Source of the DNA: Coprinus comatus
Lineage: Eukaryota > Basidiomycota > Agaricomycetes > Agaricales > Agaricaceae
NCBI GenBank assembly: GCA_034638255.1
Contig: JAWPGT010000093.1
Span: 16,171 to 80,170, forward strand
Direction of reading: 5' to 3'
DNA: 64,000 nt
Numbering within the stretch: position 1 is the stretch's first letter; every line of letters begins with the position of its first letter. Below are positions 1 to 11,133 of the stretch, one piece after another. The translations under genes were made by a program, and so were the position numbers. The notes under the pieces are model-generated. The model had not been told where the DNA came from, ran no database searches, and worked only from the letters and a program-made list of their open reading frames with translations.

Positions 1-199
1 AAGAAACCGCTTATTTCTTGAGAAGAATCTCTTCGACACCCACTTATTGCTCGCTATCATCGACACTCCTCACCCCTCACTGATATTAACTCTCCTTTGT
101 TATGGGATATCCGCAATCGTTTGTACGAAACCAAGAATGTATTACATCTGCAATTCAAAAGGGAAAAAAATTTCACTTTCACACTACACCAATGCAACA

Positions 200-1066
200 T
201 TAATTAACGAACTCCCAAGAACGCCCGTCTTCCCAATATCGTCCCGAATCATTTGGTTTTCCATCGGTAAAGAATGAGAACTTGATTTTTTCGTTTGGCT
301 CCTGGGGAGTATCCCCGGAGAAGGTTCCCATATACAATTCCACTTTTCTATCCCCTAATTCACGCCACTTCACAACTACATCTGGATCGCCAAAATGGAA
401 AATATTGACGTAGTCTTCGTCAATTAGGACGTCTTCTTCAGCTCTGGGCTCGTAATCGAGTAGTGTCACCCGTTTGATTAAGAATTTGGTTGGAGTGTTT
501 GTGGTGGTTCTGACAAACGAGTGTTTAACATTATTGTGATATTCGTATACTAGTTGCCAACGTAAGTTAGAAAATGATGTAGTACTTGAAGCACAGCGGA
601 TGTAACACCTGTATGGAAATGTTTAACACGTTGTTCTAGATATATGCAGAAATAATACTAATACACACGTTATACCGTTTATGTTATCCAAACGTTGATC
701 AGAGGGCGCAATAAGTGGTTTTTTCGTTTGTTGAACTTGATATTCATCCTTCAATGTCTGGATAATACATTTCCATCCATTCTCGAGGTTTGGCAGTGGT
801 GCCTTGATGAGTTGAGGACTAAATCGACGAAATTTGTCCATGTTGTTCGGATAAGAGTATGGAAGATATCTCCAATACTTGTCGGCTTCGGAGCGGGAGG
901 AAAATGTTACGAGATACTGTATGCATTGAAGTACAGCCATGAGAACACAAAATTCAGAGTACAAGGGGAGAGGGCTTACCAGGGGACTTTTTTGGGTGTA
1001 GCTTTGGTTTGAATTTGGATCTACACCGATAAAGTACACATGGAATAATCCTGGAGCGAAGGACAT
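200..1066 (-). CDS. Two-domain family protein, copy A (subfamily 1)
   Basis: Function unknown. Three exons (1066-980, 916-669, 608-200) with GT-AG introns of 63 and 60 nt give 247 aa in frame. Exon 1 encodes the family start MSFAPGLFHVYFIGV. Exon 2 holds YLVTFSSRSEADKYW (strand plus helix) and then APLPNLENGWKCIIQTLK. Exon 3 begins CYIRCAS and ends SWEFVN, with the acidic EEDVLIDEDYVNI block in between. There is no signal peptide, membrane segment or catalytic motif. The second half (YIR, FLIKR, FSFFTDG, WEF spacing) is strand-rich and could be beta-trefoil-like; that is inference only. It differs from copies B-F and H by FSFFTDG/SWEFV in place of FSWFENGF/RWELV, and groups with copies G and I. 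A CTGCGGAGAAG element lies about 200 bp upstream. The start is the family-conserved ATG. Confidence 0.75.
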
Positions 1067-1264
1067 TGTGCAATGTGGTGAGAATCTTGGTATGTACTAT
1101 GCACTGTCAATGAAGAAGATAAGACTCAGGAAGGTCTATCAACTGAAGGGACAGTAATGTGACGAATTCATCTATGTTTTATATATGAGGCACATTCTAT
1201 GAAGGAAGGACATATCGTCAGTGGAAGTTCTACATGATGATGATCAGATATAGATTATGATCAC

Positions 1265-1275
1265 CTTCTCCGCAG
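1265..1275 (-). promoter_or_regulatory. Shared upstream motif CTGCGGAGAAG (copy A)
   Basis: Exact minus-strand match about 200 bp upstream of the copy A start. The same 11-mer lies upstream of copies E, F and G, with one mismatch upstream of H. A regulatory role is inferred from this repeated position. Confidence 0.4.
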
Positions 1276-1665
1276 TTCGCTATCGCTTCTACTAGTTCTC
1301 TAGCAAGAATATCCGACTTCCCAACTATACAGATGATACCTCACTAAGGCCTCGAGGCTCGAATTTGAACTTGAAACTTGAATATGACTCATGAGATGAC
1401 ATTTTTTCATTCAATCGCTCACATCGTATTCGTTCGAAGGACTGGGGAATCTTGCTAGAACCACAACTACGGCCTGCAAAGTTTTTCATGTACAAGTTAG
1501 ATTGGGATGAATGTATAGAATAACGGTTGTGGTTTTCTTTGTGATTGCTATTTCGGACTATCACTGGTTTTCGTACTGTCAAGAGTTGTTTTCCGTCGGA
1601 ATAATAGATATTCGCAACCGCATTTCATCTGAGCATAATATTACGCGCTCAAGCTGCATTTACAT

Positions 1666-2562
1666 TTATTGTATTAGTTCCCATCGTTGTCCGTTCACGG
1701 ACTGAGAATCCTGAACCACATAAACCCTCTTCCACTCAATCTTTGGATCATTATAAACTCGAAATCCGTTCTCAAACCAGGAAAACCTGAACGTTTCCTG
1801 AGAAGGCTCTACAGTACCATCGTGTGCAGAAAGTATAGTAATTTGAGATATATTCTCTGATTTAGTCATGACTAGTTGATATTGGCGATCGGCTTGGGTG
1901 GAAAATGTGGCCTCACGTATGTTCACATAATCTTCTCCTATCAATACATCTTCATCAGGTTTACAATCATAAGGTGGTTGTGACGTTTCGCTTCTTTCGA
2001 TTATGAACCTTGTTGGAGATCTGTAATCCCCACCCGAGTTGTATCTGGCGCTCGGCTCATAACACTTTAGTGTTCCCCTGTCAACGAACCAGAAAAGATA
2101 GGGTTTTGCTGCTGAACGAATGTAATACCTACAAAGCGGGGTGAGTAGAATAGTTAACTACAGGAGTTATCATGGCTACGTACTCTCCACCATTTAAATA
2201 ATCAAATCTGGAATCCGATGCAGCAGCAAGTGCTTTTCGAGGATTGAAGTTGTCTTTCAACGTTTGAATAACACACTTCCATTCTTGGACACTCGGTAAT
2301 GGTGCCATGATAAGTTGTGGACTGAACCGACGAACTTTCGGTCCATTGCAGGATGAGAGTTGAGCTGCCCTCCACTAATTATCTGCTTCTGAACGTGAAG
2401 AGAAAGTGACTAGATACTGGGTCCAAATAATTTAAGTTGAGTATTAGTGAGAGATGGTTTGGATAATGTACTGCTTACCAGAGGACTGTTCTGAGTGTAA
2501 TTTGAGTTGGCATCTCCAACACCAACGAAGTAGACGTGGAACAGCCCAGGACCATGAGACAT
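1666..2562 (-). pseudogene. Two-domain family copy B, nonsense in exon 2
   Basis: The three-exon structure is preserved (2562-2479, 2416-2184, 2128-1666; 780 nt, in frame). Exon 1 encodes MSHGPGLFHVYFVGVGD and the protein would end GQRWELIQ (subfamily 2). In exon 2 the first Trp of the family WWRA motif is replaced by TAG at 2375-2377, so full-length protein cannot be made without readthrough. The next exon also lacks three residues of the usual QDGWKC stretch. Downstream of the stop, the conserved internal ATG (2306-2308, MAPLPS) and the rest of exons 2-3 are fully open. The C-terminal half could therefore still be translated alone; this is inference. Confidence 0.7.
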
Positions 2563-2672
2563 GTCGGTTGTAATCGATATGAAAGGATGTTTAAGGATTT
2601 CTGAAGATGATATTCTGGGGTGTGGAGGTTGGTGAAGGGTTGTTAATCCATGCACCTTTTGTACTGGTGTTT

Positions 2673-2684
2673 ATCGATAACGAT
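2673..2684. promoter_or_regulatory. Palindromic upstream element, copy B (ATCGATAACGAT)
   Basis: One mismatch to the 12-bp palindrome ATCGATATCGAT found upstream of the other family copies. It lies about 110 bp upstream of the copy B start. Confidence 0.4.
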
Positions 2685-5093
2685 AGACCACAGTCGTCTG
2701 AGGTCTACATATATCCAGCATCTTGTGATGCTTCTCTGGATACGCAGGACCGCAGATGTTCTAACTTTCTATGTCGCTTGGCGATCCGATTAGAGTTATT
2801 TGGATTTCACATGTCAATGCTCTAATAACGTTTTCTTTCATGTCTAAGCCGAGTCTTTTACTGGTTCTTCGCAGCAGATATTTCGGGCTTTTGATGGGTG
2901 TGTTGTGAGAAGACATCGTGAGAACTCCCGTCTGGTTTACTATCGCCAGTGACTATATGCACTCCTTTTTACCTTACACGTCTCGCTAAGTCTTGGTGCT
3001 AGGTTCCTCATTACTCGTGGAATTACTGTCAAAGTCAATGGCTCAATAATGCGATGGTTATACCAAGTACATTTCATACAACGATTGCCTATCACCTTCA
3101 AAATCACCCTCACTTTCAAAATTTCTCTGTACTGAGCTGCAAAATTGTCTACGTTCAATAAAACTGTACATCTACCATCTATGACCGTAAGTCCTTTAGT
3201 CCATCACTTTTACTCGCTCATTAAAGCTCATGCTTCTCGCCAGTCATGACTAGAAGGGATGAGATTCCTTGGCACTTTTTCGCTCATGACATTCTCAATT
3301 CCGGTTGCTACGTCTCATCTTTGTGAAGGACCTGAGAACGTTCGTTCACCATGAATACGAAGAATTCAACCTTCCTACGCTTTTGTGGTAGCTACCTCCG
3401 CCTTGGATATATCTCTTATTTTCCAAGACCTTCCAGATTATCTATGCTTACTCAATATTGCAAACACACACACACACACGCGATCTATGACTCTGTAGTT
3501 TGTAGGGAGATTAGAGGCGTCTAAGTGGATGAAATTGTGACAGTACGTCTGCAAACCCTTGTGGATCTCTCCACAATCTCGCAGCGCTCATGTTCGATGT
3601 GTTGAAGTTGGAAATGGCAAACGCGTGTCGAGAACGCGTGTGGTGGATTAATGATCACTGGTATAGGGGGTGGTCCAAGTTGTTCAGATATTTACTCGTG
3701 ATAAACCTTGTTACTCATCTTTCGTTCGCTTTGACCTTCCTTTTTGTTTCCATGTAATACTTAAACTGTTGCATGCCTCAATGTATCCTCAGTTCTCGTT
3801 CTTCGAGTCTGAGGTTAGTATCTATACCCTTATTCGTTCTACCACTTACTGACTATAACTTTGTAGTCTGACTTGTATTCTCATTAGGTACTACTGAATA
3901 TAGTTCTCGTTCTTCGAGTCTGAGTCTGACTTGTATTCTCATTACGATGTTGAACTAGGGTGATATACGATATCGAAACGAAGGAAACAGATCAACATAT
4001 CTCGCTCTTCCCTCTTCGCCACATGTGTTTAGGTCTTGTCAAATACGAAACTTTCGCAAGCTTCTAGGAACATCCTTCTTCCGCCCGGAGCAAAGTAATT
4101 CCAAAATTCAGGAATGACTATCATCCCTTCTGTGGATAATATGCTGGGGTTCGGAACGTATATGTTCGTTGAAAGGCCGCTCAACTCAAGCCTCCGTATC
4201 TGACGCATCAAAAGTTTAGGCTGTTGTAGTTTGTTTGACCAGACGTTCATACCCTTCCCTCGACCTTTATAACATCTGCTGCATCACGAAAACGCGTCAG
4301 TGACACGAGAAAAGCCGTATTATATCAACATCAACCCTGAACAAGTCCGGCTTTGCTTTGGTCTATCGGCGCCCTTTCCTTTGGACACCGATCTCTTGTT
4401 CGTTTTGTCTCCAAGTACATCGTACTTGCTTGGGGGTGGAGTGTCTGGGGTGCGTTTTTATGTGGAAACACGACAGACTACATATACAGAACGGAAAATC
4501 CATGAGATGCACACACACGAAATACAGCTCTAGCTGCAAGAAATATATCCACATTATCCTGCTACCGCGTGCGACGCAAACATTTTCATGTTGAAACTTC
4601 CTCACCTTCATGTTCCGACGTAATAATAAACTCCAAGTTTCTTTTCGGTGCTTCAGTTACCCTGGTACACGTGGCGACAGTTTGCTCAAGCTACGTTGGA
4701 AGTCCGAGAGGCTGAGGCTTGCTTTGATTTGCGAAATGATGTCTTCGTTAATAGTGTGTAGTGTTCCTCCACATGCACATACATCCAGTCCATGTACCCT
4801 ACTATTGTCATCTTACATGTGTGCAAGTGGAAACATGCGTCATTTCTGATATAATAGAGAAATGAGACATTTCTCATTGATAAATAAATTGCTCCGACTT
4901 GATCAAACCACGAAACTGCCTTTCTCCCTCTCTTCCCCTCTCTCTCTCATTATGGACACCTCATTTACCTCCCATGATGCCATGTATGAGTAGGATATGA
5001 CATTCGACTAAACTAAGCGAGATGAACTGGGTTACAACGTCATAACAGTTGTTCAGTGCCGTGGAATCTCCATCTTTTTATCAAGTACCTGAA
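2685..5093. other. Gene-poor interval between family copies B and C
   Basis: No gene with family features was recognised. It contains a short (CA)n tract near 3463-3479 and a 23-bp direct duplication (3791-3813 and 3902-3924) beside a second duplicated 22-mer ending in TTGTATTCTCATTA. Short ORFs here have no recognisable domain, conserved exon structure or paralogue in the window. Confidence 0.5.
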
Positions 5094-6021
5094 TCACCGT
5101 ACTAATTCCCACCGTTCGTTGCTATCGGGAATCATAGCAACATAGGACGGATTAGCAAGATGGGACAAACTGAAGCACAAGCAAAATCCATTCTCAAACC
5201 ACGAAAAGTTAAAGGTACTGGGTGGCTCCGGGTTAGGTATATTGTCGTCTGGCATGGTGGATAGGAGGAGTCCCTCGAATTCTGTTACGTTGTTAGGATG
5301 TGTTGGTAAACTTGTGACAGGCGCCAATATAAGTTTCGTAGGCTTCCAACCCATTATGCTAGGTAATGCAATTATTTCCACCTCATCTCCGCCTATTAAT
5401 ACGTTCTCTTCTTGCCTACACTCGTGAGGCATTGGGTTTAAGCTGTTGATTATGAATCGTGTTGGCGATAGATAATTTGACTGGGTGTGATGTGTTATTA
5501 TATCTGGAGCTCTAATTGAGGTTCCATCGAGAACCCAAAACCGATTTGGCGAAGTAGCAGAGCGAATGCAATATCTATAGTATTAGTCAACAGTTAAGAA
5601 CAAATGGAAATATTCAAACCATAATATGTTACTCACTCTCTACCGTTCAAGTGATCTATACGAGAATCAGGTACAGCAGCAATCGCTTTTCTCAGATCAA
5701 AATTGACCTTCAATGTTTGAATAATACATTCCCATCCATCTTGAATATTCGGTAATGGTGCCATGATGAATTGCGGAGCGAATCGACGAAATTTGGAGGT
5801 ATCGGGGGAGAGTTGAGTAGCCCTCCACCATTTATCGGCTTCGTTTCGTGAAGAGAATGTGACTAGATACTATTCCAAAGAGCAGGGGGTTATGTCTTAC
5901 ATATACGAACGAGACTTGAGAGTCATAATCTCACCAAAGAGCTATTTTGACTGTAATTCCAGTTGGTAGTATCACCAACCCCGATGAAATAGACGTGAAA
6001 CAAGCCGGGGCCATGAGACAT
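5094..6021 (-). CDS. Two-domain family protein, copy C (subfamily 2)
   Basis: Function unknown. Exons 6021-5935, 5869-5637 and 5574-5094 sum to 801 nt and encode 266 aa with no internal stop. The start is MSHGPGLFHVYFIGVGD. Exon 2 has YLVTFSSRNEADKWWRATQ, FRRFAPQFIMAPLPN and DGWECIIQTLK. Exon 3 has YCIRSAT, EENVLIGGDEVEI, FSWFENGF and the terminal ERWELVR. It is one of the least damaged copies in the window and a good reference for the family. The palindrome at 6156-6167 lies about 135 bp upstream. No targeting signal is seen, so a cytosolic protein is the simplest reading. Confidence 0.8.
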
Positions 6022-6155
6022 GTTGATTGTGGAAGTGTGTGTGTGAAGAAAGGGCGTGGTTTGTTATAAAGAAATAACAGGGTAGGATGATGCTCAGGAA
6101 TCCAAAGAGCCGCCAAGTTGGGCGCAGCTTGATGCTTCTCGTTCTCTCGTTGCCT

Positions 6156-6167
6156 ATCGATATCGAT
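6156..6167. promoter_or_regulatory. Palindrome ATCGATATCGAT upstream of copy C
   Basis: Perfect 12-bp palindrome followed by GGATTACTA, about 135 bp upstream of the copy C start. The same extended motif precedes copies D, E and F. Confidence 0.5.
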
Positions 6168-6636
6168 GGATTACTATCCTTTAGAACCTGGAGACCAAAA
6201 TATGCCAAAAATAACCCCTTCTGCTTCTTTACAGCATTTAAGTTGATCATCTACAACAGATAAGAGTGATTGTAGCGAGCTGTAGACTTTAAGTACCTGA
6301 AAACTTTTGAGCAACATTCTAAGTTGTGAAGAAAGTGCGTATACCCGCAGACGATAACTAAGCTGAGAGTTCTAATAATTCTGTCCTATTTTTCGGAATG
6401 TGTTTGCTTTACGGTAGGATCGAACTCTCGTTGCAAGACGTCGAAATGAGACAACACGCTGGCCACAAATGTTTTCATTTTCAAATGAACAATCCCTCTT
6501 TCTTCATTAATTGCCATCAAAACAGAAGCTCCAAAAGCCACAAAGGTAGAAAACAGAATGACCAAGTGTAGCAACCCCACAGGCGACCGAGACTCCTACA
6601 ACTATAATAAACTACCACTATTCTACCAATTCCCAT

Positions 6637-7551
6637 CTATCCCCCCCCACCAGGAGTCACAAAAAGTTCGTATAACGTTTGAGAATTATTCTGTATATAG
6701 AATCCATTCTCAAACCAGGAAAACTTGAATTTATACTGACAACCACCTTCGTTGGATACATGTTCATCGGGGGCAGCAGCAACAACGTTGAATGCCGTCA
6801 CAGCTGCATCGGCCAAAGGTTTTATGTAAAGTTTGATAGGAATTTCACCAATTTGCCTTGGAGCCACTAATATCTCCACATCATCCTCACCTATCAATAC
6901 ATCCTCTTCTTTCTTTCCAACATCGTATGGTAACTCATTTAACCTGCGAATTATAAACTTTGTCGGATATTCGTAGACTGACCAATTCCAATTTAGCATT
7001 GGTTGTAAAACGCGAAGTTCTCCGTTAGAACGGACGGACCAATAACGGTGCGGTTCCGTGGCAGAACGGATACGAAATCTGTAGTCGCAAAAATACATCA
7101 TGCCAATATAAGTAACATGACCAAAATATTACTGAAACCAAGGTCCAGAACAGAAAACTCACCCTCCACCATTCAAATGATCCGCACGAGAATCAGCCGA
7201 CGCAGCAATCGCTTTCCTCGGACTGAAGTTATCCTTCAACTTCTGAATAATACATTCCCATCCATCTTGAATATTCGGTAAGGGTGCCATAATAAATTGT
7301 GGACTAAATCGACGAATTCTGGATATATAGTAAGATGATAATTGAGTGGCTCGCCACCATTTATCGGCTTCATCACGAGAAGTGAATGTAACTAGATACT
7401 AAAAGTTCGAAACGCAAATATATATATATAAATAGTTATAACTAGCATGGGGCTCAAAGTAACTTACCAACGGACTCTGTTGAGTGTAATTCAAGCTTGT
7501 ATCACCAACTCCGGCAAAGTAAACATTAAATAGGCCTGGACCGTGACACAT
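6637..7551 (-). CDS. Two-domain family copy D, C-terminus shifted at a G8 run
   Basis: Exons 7551-7468, 7398-7163 and 7078-6637 give 762 nt (253 aa). It starts MCHGPGLFNVYFAGVGD. Exon 2 has YLVTFTSRDEADKWWRATQ; exon 3 has FRIRSATEPHRYW, EEDVLIGEDDVEILVAP and FSWFENGFYIQN. The frame ends PGGGG followed by TAG. The paralogues end APGRGERWELVE, and here the missing RWELVE is present in the next frame just after a run of eight G (plus-strand C at 6641-6648). One G fewer would restore the family C-terminus. This is either a real length polymorphism or an assembly error. The start was chosen by homology, not the upstream in-frame ATG. Confidence 0.7.
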
Positions 7552-7673
7552 GTTAATCTTCCGCCAGAAATAAAAAGGATGGCAAGAGTGTGTAGTAGCG
7601 ATTTGAGAGGTTGCCAAAGACTCCAGAATCCTTGTGGTCCTTTTTAAACCTGCTTCCTTTTTCTATGCCATCT

Positions 7674-7685
7674 ATCGATATCGAT
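7674..7685. promoter_or_regulatory. Palindrome ATCGATATCGAT upstream of copy D
   Basis: Perfect 12-bp palindrome followed by GGATTA, about 125 bp upstream of the copy D start. Confidence 0.5.
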
Positions 7686-7779
7686 GGATTAGTGCTACAA
7701 TAAATGTAGTTATTTATATACAGCAGATATTCCCATTGTTGCTTGCGAGAAAGAATCACACAACGATAGTACGTTTTTT

Positions 7780-7882
7780 GCCATTGTGGAGTGAATCGAC
7801 GAAGTTTGGAGGCAGTATAATTCGAGCTGATATCACCAACTCCAACGAAGTAGACGTGAAACAAGCCCGGACCATGAGTCAT
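7780..7882 (-). pseudogene. Two-domain family copy E, 5' fragment with internal deletion
   Basis: It begins with the family start MTHGPGLFHVYFVGVGD (ATG 7882-7880). It then runs directly from exon 1 (SSNYT) into the middle of exon 2 (SKLRRFTPQ), so intron 1 and the first half of exon 2 are missing. Similarity stops at about 7780. Its upstream motifs are both retained (8001-8012 and 8065-8075). Confidence 0.7.
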
Positions 7883-8000
7883 GTCGATTGTAGTTATAGA
7901 ATTTGTTATAACTGCTTTTAAGAGACAGATTGGATGATGGTATTTTGGAGGTACCAAGAATCGCCAATCCGTTTGTAGTTTTTATTTTTATTTAGTTAGG

Positions 8001-8012
8001 ATTGATATCGAT
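8001..8012. promoter_or_regulatory. Palindromic element ATTGATATCGAT upstream of copy E
   Basis: One mismatch to ATCGATATCGAT, followed by GGATTACTA, about 120 bp upstream of the copy E start. Confidence 0.45.
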
Positions 8013-8064
8013 GGATTACTATACTTTAGACGCCATAGACTACAGTATGTCGAATATGCTTTTG

Positions 8065-8075
8065 CTTCTCCGCAG
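8065..8075 (-). promoter_or_regulatory. Shared upstream motif CTGCGGAGAAG (copy E)
   Basis: Exact minus-strand match, about 55 bp further upstream than the palindrome of copy E. Confidence 0.4.
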
Positions 8076-8089
8076 TCCACAGTGTACTC

Positions 8090-9393
8090 AAATTGATCAT
8101 ATGTAACGGCTGGTAGATTCGATTGCTTCTGGTGCGTCACGGTGACTAGAGATATTTCCATTATCAATGTTTAGAATTCTGATGTGTTCATTCACCTTGC
8201 TTTGCTTGGTATGCATACACATACAATGTACGCTATCTCGGCCGAGGTTGTAGGGACAAAATCGACATGTGTGAACCAAGCGCTAGGACAAGGGGGGGAT
8301 AAAGTTTTCAGTTAACGTGTGATGAGAAAGGGAAGGGGACTTTGAATACCGGAATGTCTTGAGAAATGGTATATCGCAGGTTGGTAGACGAAGCCCTTTG
8401 AATGGCCTTAGAGTAATGTACTGTAATTTATTGTCTTAAACTGGTGTAATCAGTAGATGATTTGGGGGTTCTCACCACTACCCAAGTATTCGACTTTACG
8501 TTTGTCGAGTCTCATTAACCTTGGTGACGTCATAAATTCCGAGATCATGATGATATTGGGAGGTTGCAGAAATTATTGCGTCTGAAAATCTGAATTGGCT
8601 GAGGACTCTGATGGGAGACTTGGTTAGCGTGAGGTCAGGGGAAAATATGAGACGTTGGGAGATGGTTACGTGTGTTGTTACTGAGAAACCATTATGTCGA
8701 GAAATTTGTTTGTAATCATCGCTTTGGCCGCTGAGCGCTGAAGGCACCACCAAAATTTCCACAATATCAAAATTTATCATCTTCACTTTTCAACGCATCC
8801 CTGCCACTGGTCAGTTGATAACTTTGACCCACCAAGTGCTTAGCAATGCGCTAGTGCGTGTCGCCTACTTACAGTGTCTTACAATCTGCTTACCGATTTA
8901 TCAATCAGAATCGAAAGGGTAAACGTGTTTATCCCCCTGCCTTGAAACTCTGGAGTCGTACATTATGGAAAAAAGTCCACAATAAATAAATGTCGAGTCA
9001 CGAGTGCTTTCAACATTTTGGTTTCAAGTTGCAATTGGTTGGTTTCTTTGCGTCCGAGAACAGGTCACCATGACCTGAGAAAATGTTCAATAATTTAGAA
9101 CAGTCTACGTAAATAAAAACCGAAGATTAAAAACCCAATTCTATCTCACAAAAAAAGAACGATTATTCTATGCTATATTACAGATGATACAACGAGTTCG
9201 ATGTAAAAAAAAAGACAACGAAAAAAATGACAACGAAAAAAATGACAACTACACAAAAAAAAGTCCAATGTCAAATGGAAAAAAAAGAAAACAATGAAAA
9301 TATGAGATACACCTAGGGGTATCAAGTACTACCCTCTCACCACTCTCGAAAAAAGCGACAAAAGCTAAACTACAATTAAAGTAGTTCGTCCTT
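8090..9393. other. Intergenic interval, 3' side of the DnaJ gene
   Basis: No supported gene. The part next to the DnaJ stop (about 9120-9320) is A-rich with short repeats of the type AAAAAAATGACAACGA. A short ORF at 8496-8786 has one family-like stretch (DIVEILVVPSALSG) but nothing else. Confidence 0.5.
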
Positions 9394-10843
9394 TTACGCC
9401 GACAAAGCCTTCCTTAGCTGTTCCTTTTGCGCAGCTGTCAACGACGTAGGGAACACCACATCCCATTTAACAATCAAATCACCCTTATTCTTCACACTTC
9501 CTTCTTTTCTGATAGGCATACCCTCTCCAGCTATCGTCATTTCCTGACCAGGTTTAACAATTCCATAAGGAACAGCAATACCCAATTTCCTACCATCCAA
9601 CAATGTTATCGTCTTCTTCGCATTAATACCTGTAGCTCCCGTCAAAGCTTCCACAAGTGGAATTTTCAAGTTACATATAAGATCGTTTCCTTCTCTTGTG
9701 AAAGTTTCATGAGGTTTCGCTTCCACTACGAAAACAAGTTCTTGAAAATCTCCACTTGATGAAACTTGATTACCAGCTTGTGGGAATCGGATTTTGGTTC
9801 CATCTTTCCAACCTGGAAGGACATTAATTTCAAGAACTTTATCTTCTGTCGTTCCATCCGATAACCTTCGTCCAACTTTGAGTCGTTTCGTTAAACCAGT
9901 ATACAAATCCTCCAATGACAGCCTTAGAGGTCTTGTAATTTCCGATTTTTCAACGGGTGAATGAGGATGAGTATGGGGTTGAGTATGTGATCGTGATGGA
10001 TGATGTTGTCTACGTCCAGCTCCGCCCATTCCACCCATTCCACCCATACCGCCCATTCCACCTGGCATACCACCCATACCACCCGGCATTCCTGATGAAA
10101 ATCTTCGATAGCTGCCATTCATATCATCATCTTCAGGGGCGCCAGCACCACTGAACATACTACTAAACCCTCCTCCTCCTCCTCCTCCTCCTCCTCCACC
10201 ACCACCGCTAAAGATTCCACTCGCACCGAACATTTGTCTAATAAAGATAAGGGTCATCAGTTCACCATTCATTTAATGTCCAATACATGGATCATGATAA
10301 ACTCACTCGAAAATCTTATTAGGATCCGTAGGATGGTAACTACCACCTCCAGCACTACCAAATCCTCCAGGTCCAGAAGCGAAAGTAAACGTTGAACCAT
10401 TTCCAGTTGAGAAGTTACCAAAACCTGGGAAACCACCTGCACCTCCTGTTCCTGCTCCTGAAGGACCACCACCACCTTTAAGACCTTCTTCACCGAATTG
10501 GTCATATATAGTTCGTTTTTGTTTGTCGCTTAGGACTTCAAATGCTTCGGAAATCTAGTGTTTTGTTTTAGTAAAGAGTTTTGTTTTTACGGGTTGAAAT
10601 CAGGATTGATGATAGAAGGGGTGTTACAATTACCTGTTTGAACTTTCGAGTTGCTTCCTCAGAGTTTTTGTTTCTGTCTGGATGCCACTTCAAAGCCTAT
10701 ACAACGTAAAAAAGAAGAAAAAGTGAGTAAATGAAAGAAGCGTAAGAGACAGGACGACGTACCATTTTCTTATAAGCCTTCTTAATCTCATCGTCCGAAG
10801 CACTTTTGTCAACTCCAAGAAGTTTATAGTAATCAGCACCCAT
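9394..10843 (-). CDS. Type II DnaJ/Hsp40 co-chaperone, Sis1/Psi1-like
   Basis: Co-chaperone that stimulates Hsp70 ATPase and delivers substrate. Exons 10843-10763, 10696-10634, 10554-10307 and 10237-9394 join in frame to 411 aa. The J domain (1-70) starts [19 protein letters not shown] and carries HPD in LKWHPDRN. A Gly/Phe-rich region follows, including a run of about 13 Gly and [10 protein letters not shown] repeats. The CTD I/II domains run from about residue 240 to the end ([43 protein letters not shown]). There is no CxxCxGxG zinc finger, so it is class B. Length and order match Sis1/DNAJB1. Heat-shock-like elements lie 135-180 bp upstream in the intergenic space shared with the divergent Vtc1 gene. 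Confidence 0.95.
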
Positions 10844-10977
10844 AATTTGTGTGTGTGTGTAGGAAGTTTTTTTAAATTCGGGGGAGAAAGGAGTTAGAGA
10901 ACTGTTTATGTTTATAAGAACGGAGAATGGGTTTGTAGTAGAAAAGCCCAGAGTGTTCTAGTAATTTGACGTCATTG

Positions 10978-11022
10978 TTCCAGAATGACTTCTCGTCTGG
11001 AATCGGCCGGCAAATTCCAGAA
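10978..11022. promoter_or_regulatory. Candidate heat-shock elements between DnaJ and Vtc1 genes
   Basis: Two perfect TTCnnGAA units, both TTCCAGAA, lie at 10978-10985 and 11015-11022, with further TTC and GAA half-sites between them. HSF sites are arrays of nGAAn, and an Hsp40 gene is a typical target. Binding is inferred. Confidence 0.45.
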
Positions 11023-11133
11023 GTCCCGTAACAAATAAATTGATATTTGATCCATGCCGGAAAAGCCGGCCGGAGTTCACTTGTTGGTGGTAGTGTCTCA
11101 TTTCAGGATCTTTCCTTTTACATCTCATTGACC

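Noticed and set aside
4029..4250. Minus-strand ORF with leucine-rich look (RRLELSGLSTN)
   Set aside because: No F-box or paralogous match to the two F-box proteins in the window; too short.
6386..6580. 64-aa minus-strand ORF starting MGLLHLVILFSTFVAFGASV, signal-peptide-like
   Set aside because: Isolated short ORF with one hydrophobic stretch and no homologue or promoter signal; chance is likely.
8496..8786. Minus-strand ORF with DIVEILVVPSALSG, like the family block DDVEILVAP
   Set aside because: Only about ten residues match; the rest has no family motif and no splice signals fit. It may be a very old copy, but I cannot support it.
9924..10505. Overlapping ORFs in other frames of the DnaJ Gly-rich region
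   Set aside because: Frame shadows of GGN repeats; the DnaJ exons explain the sequence.
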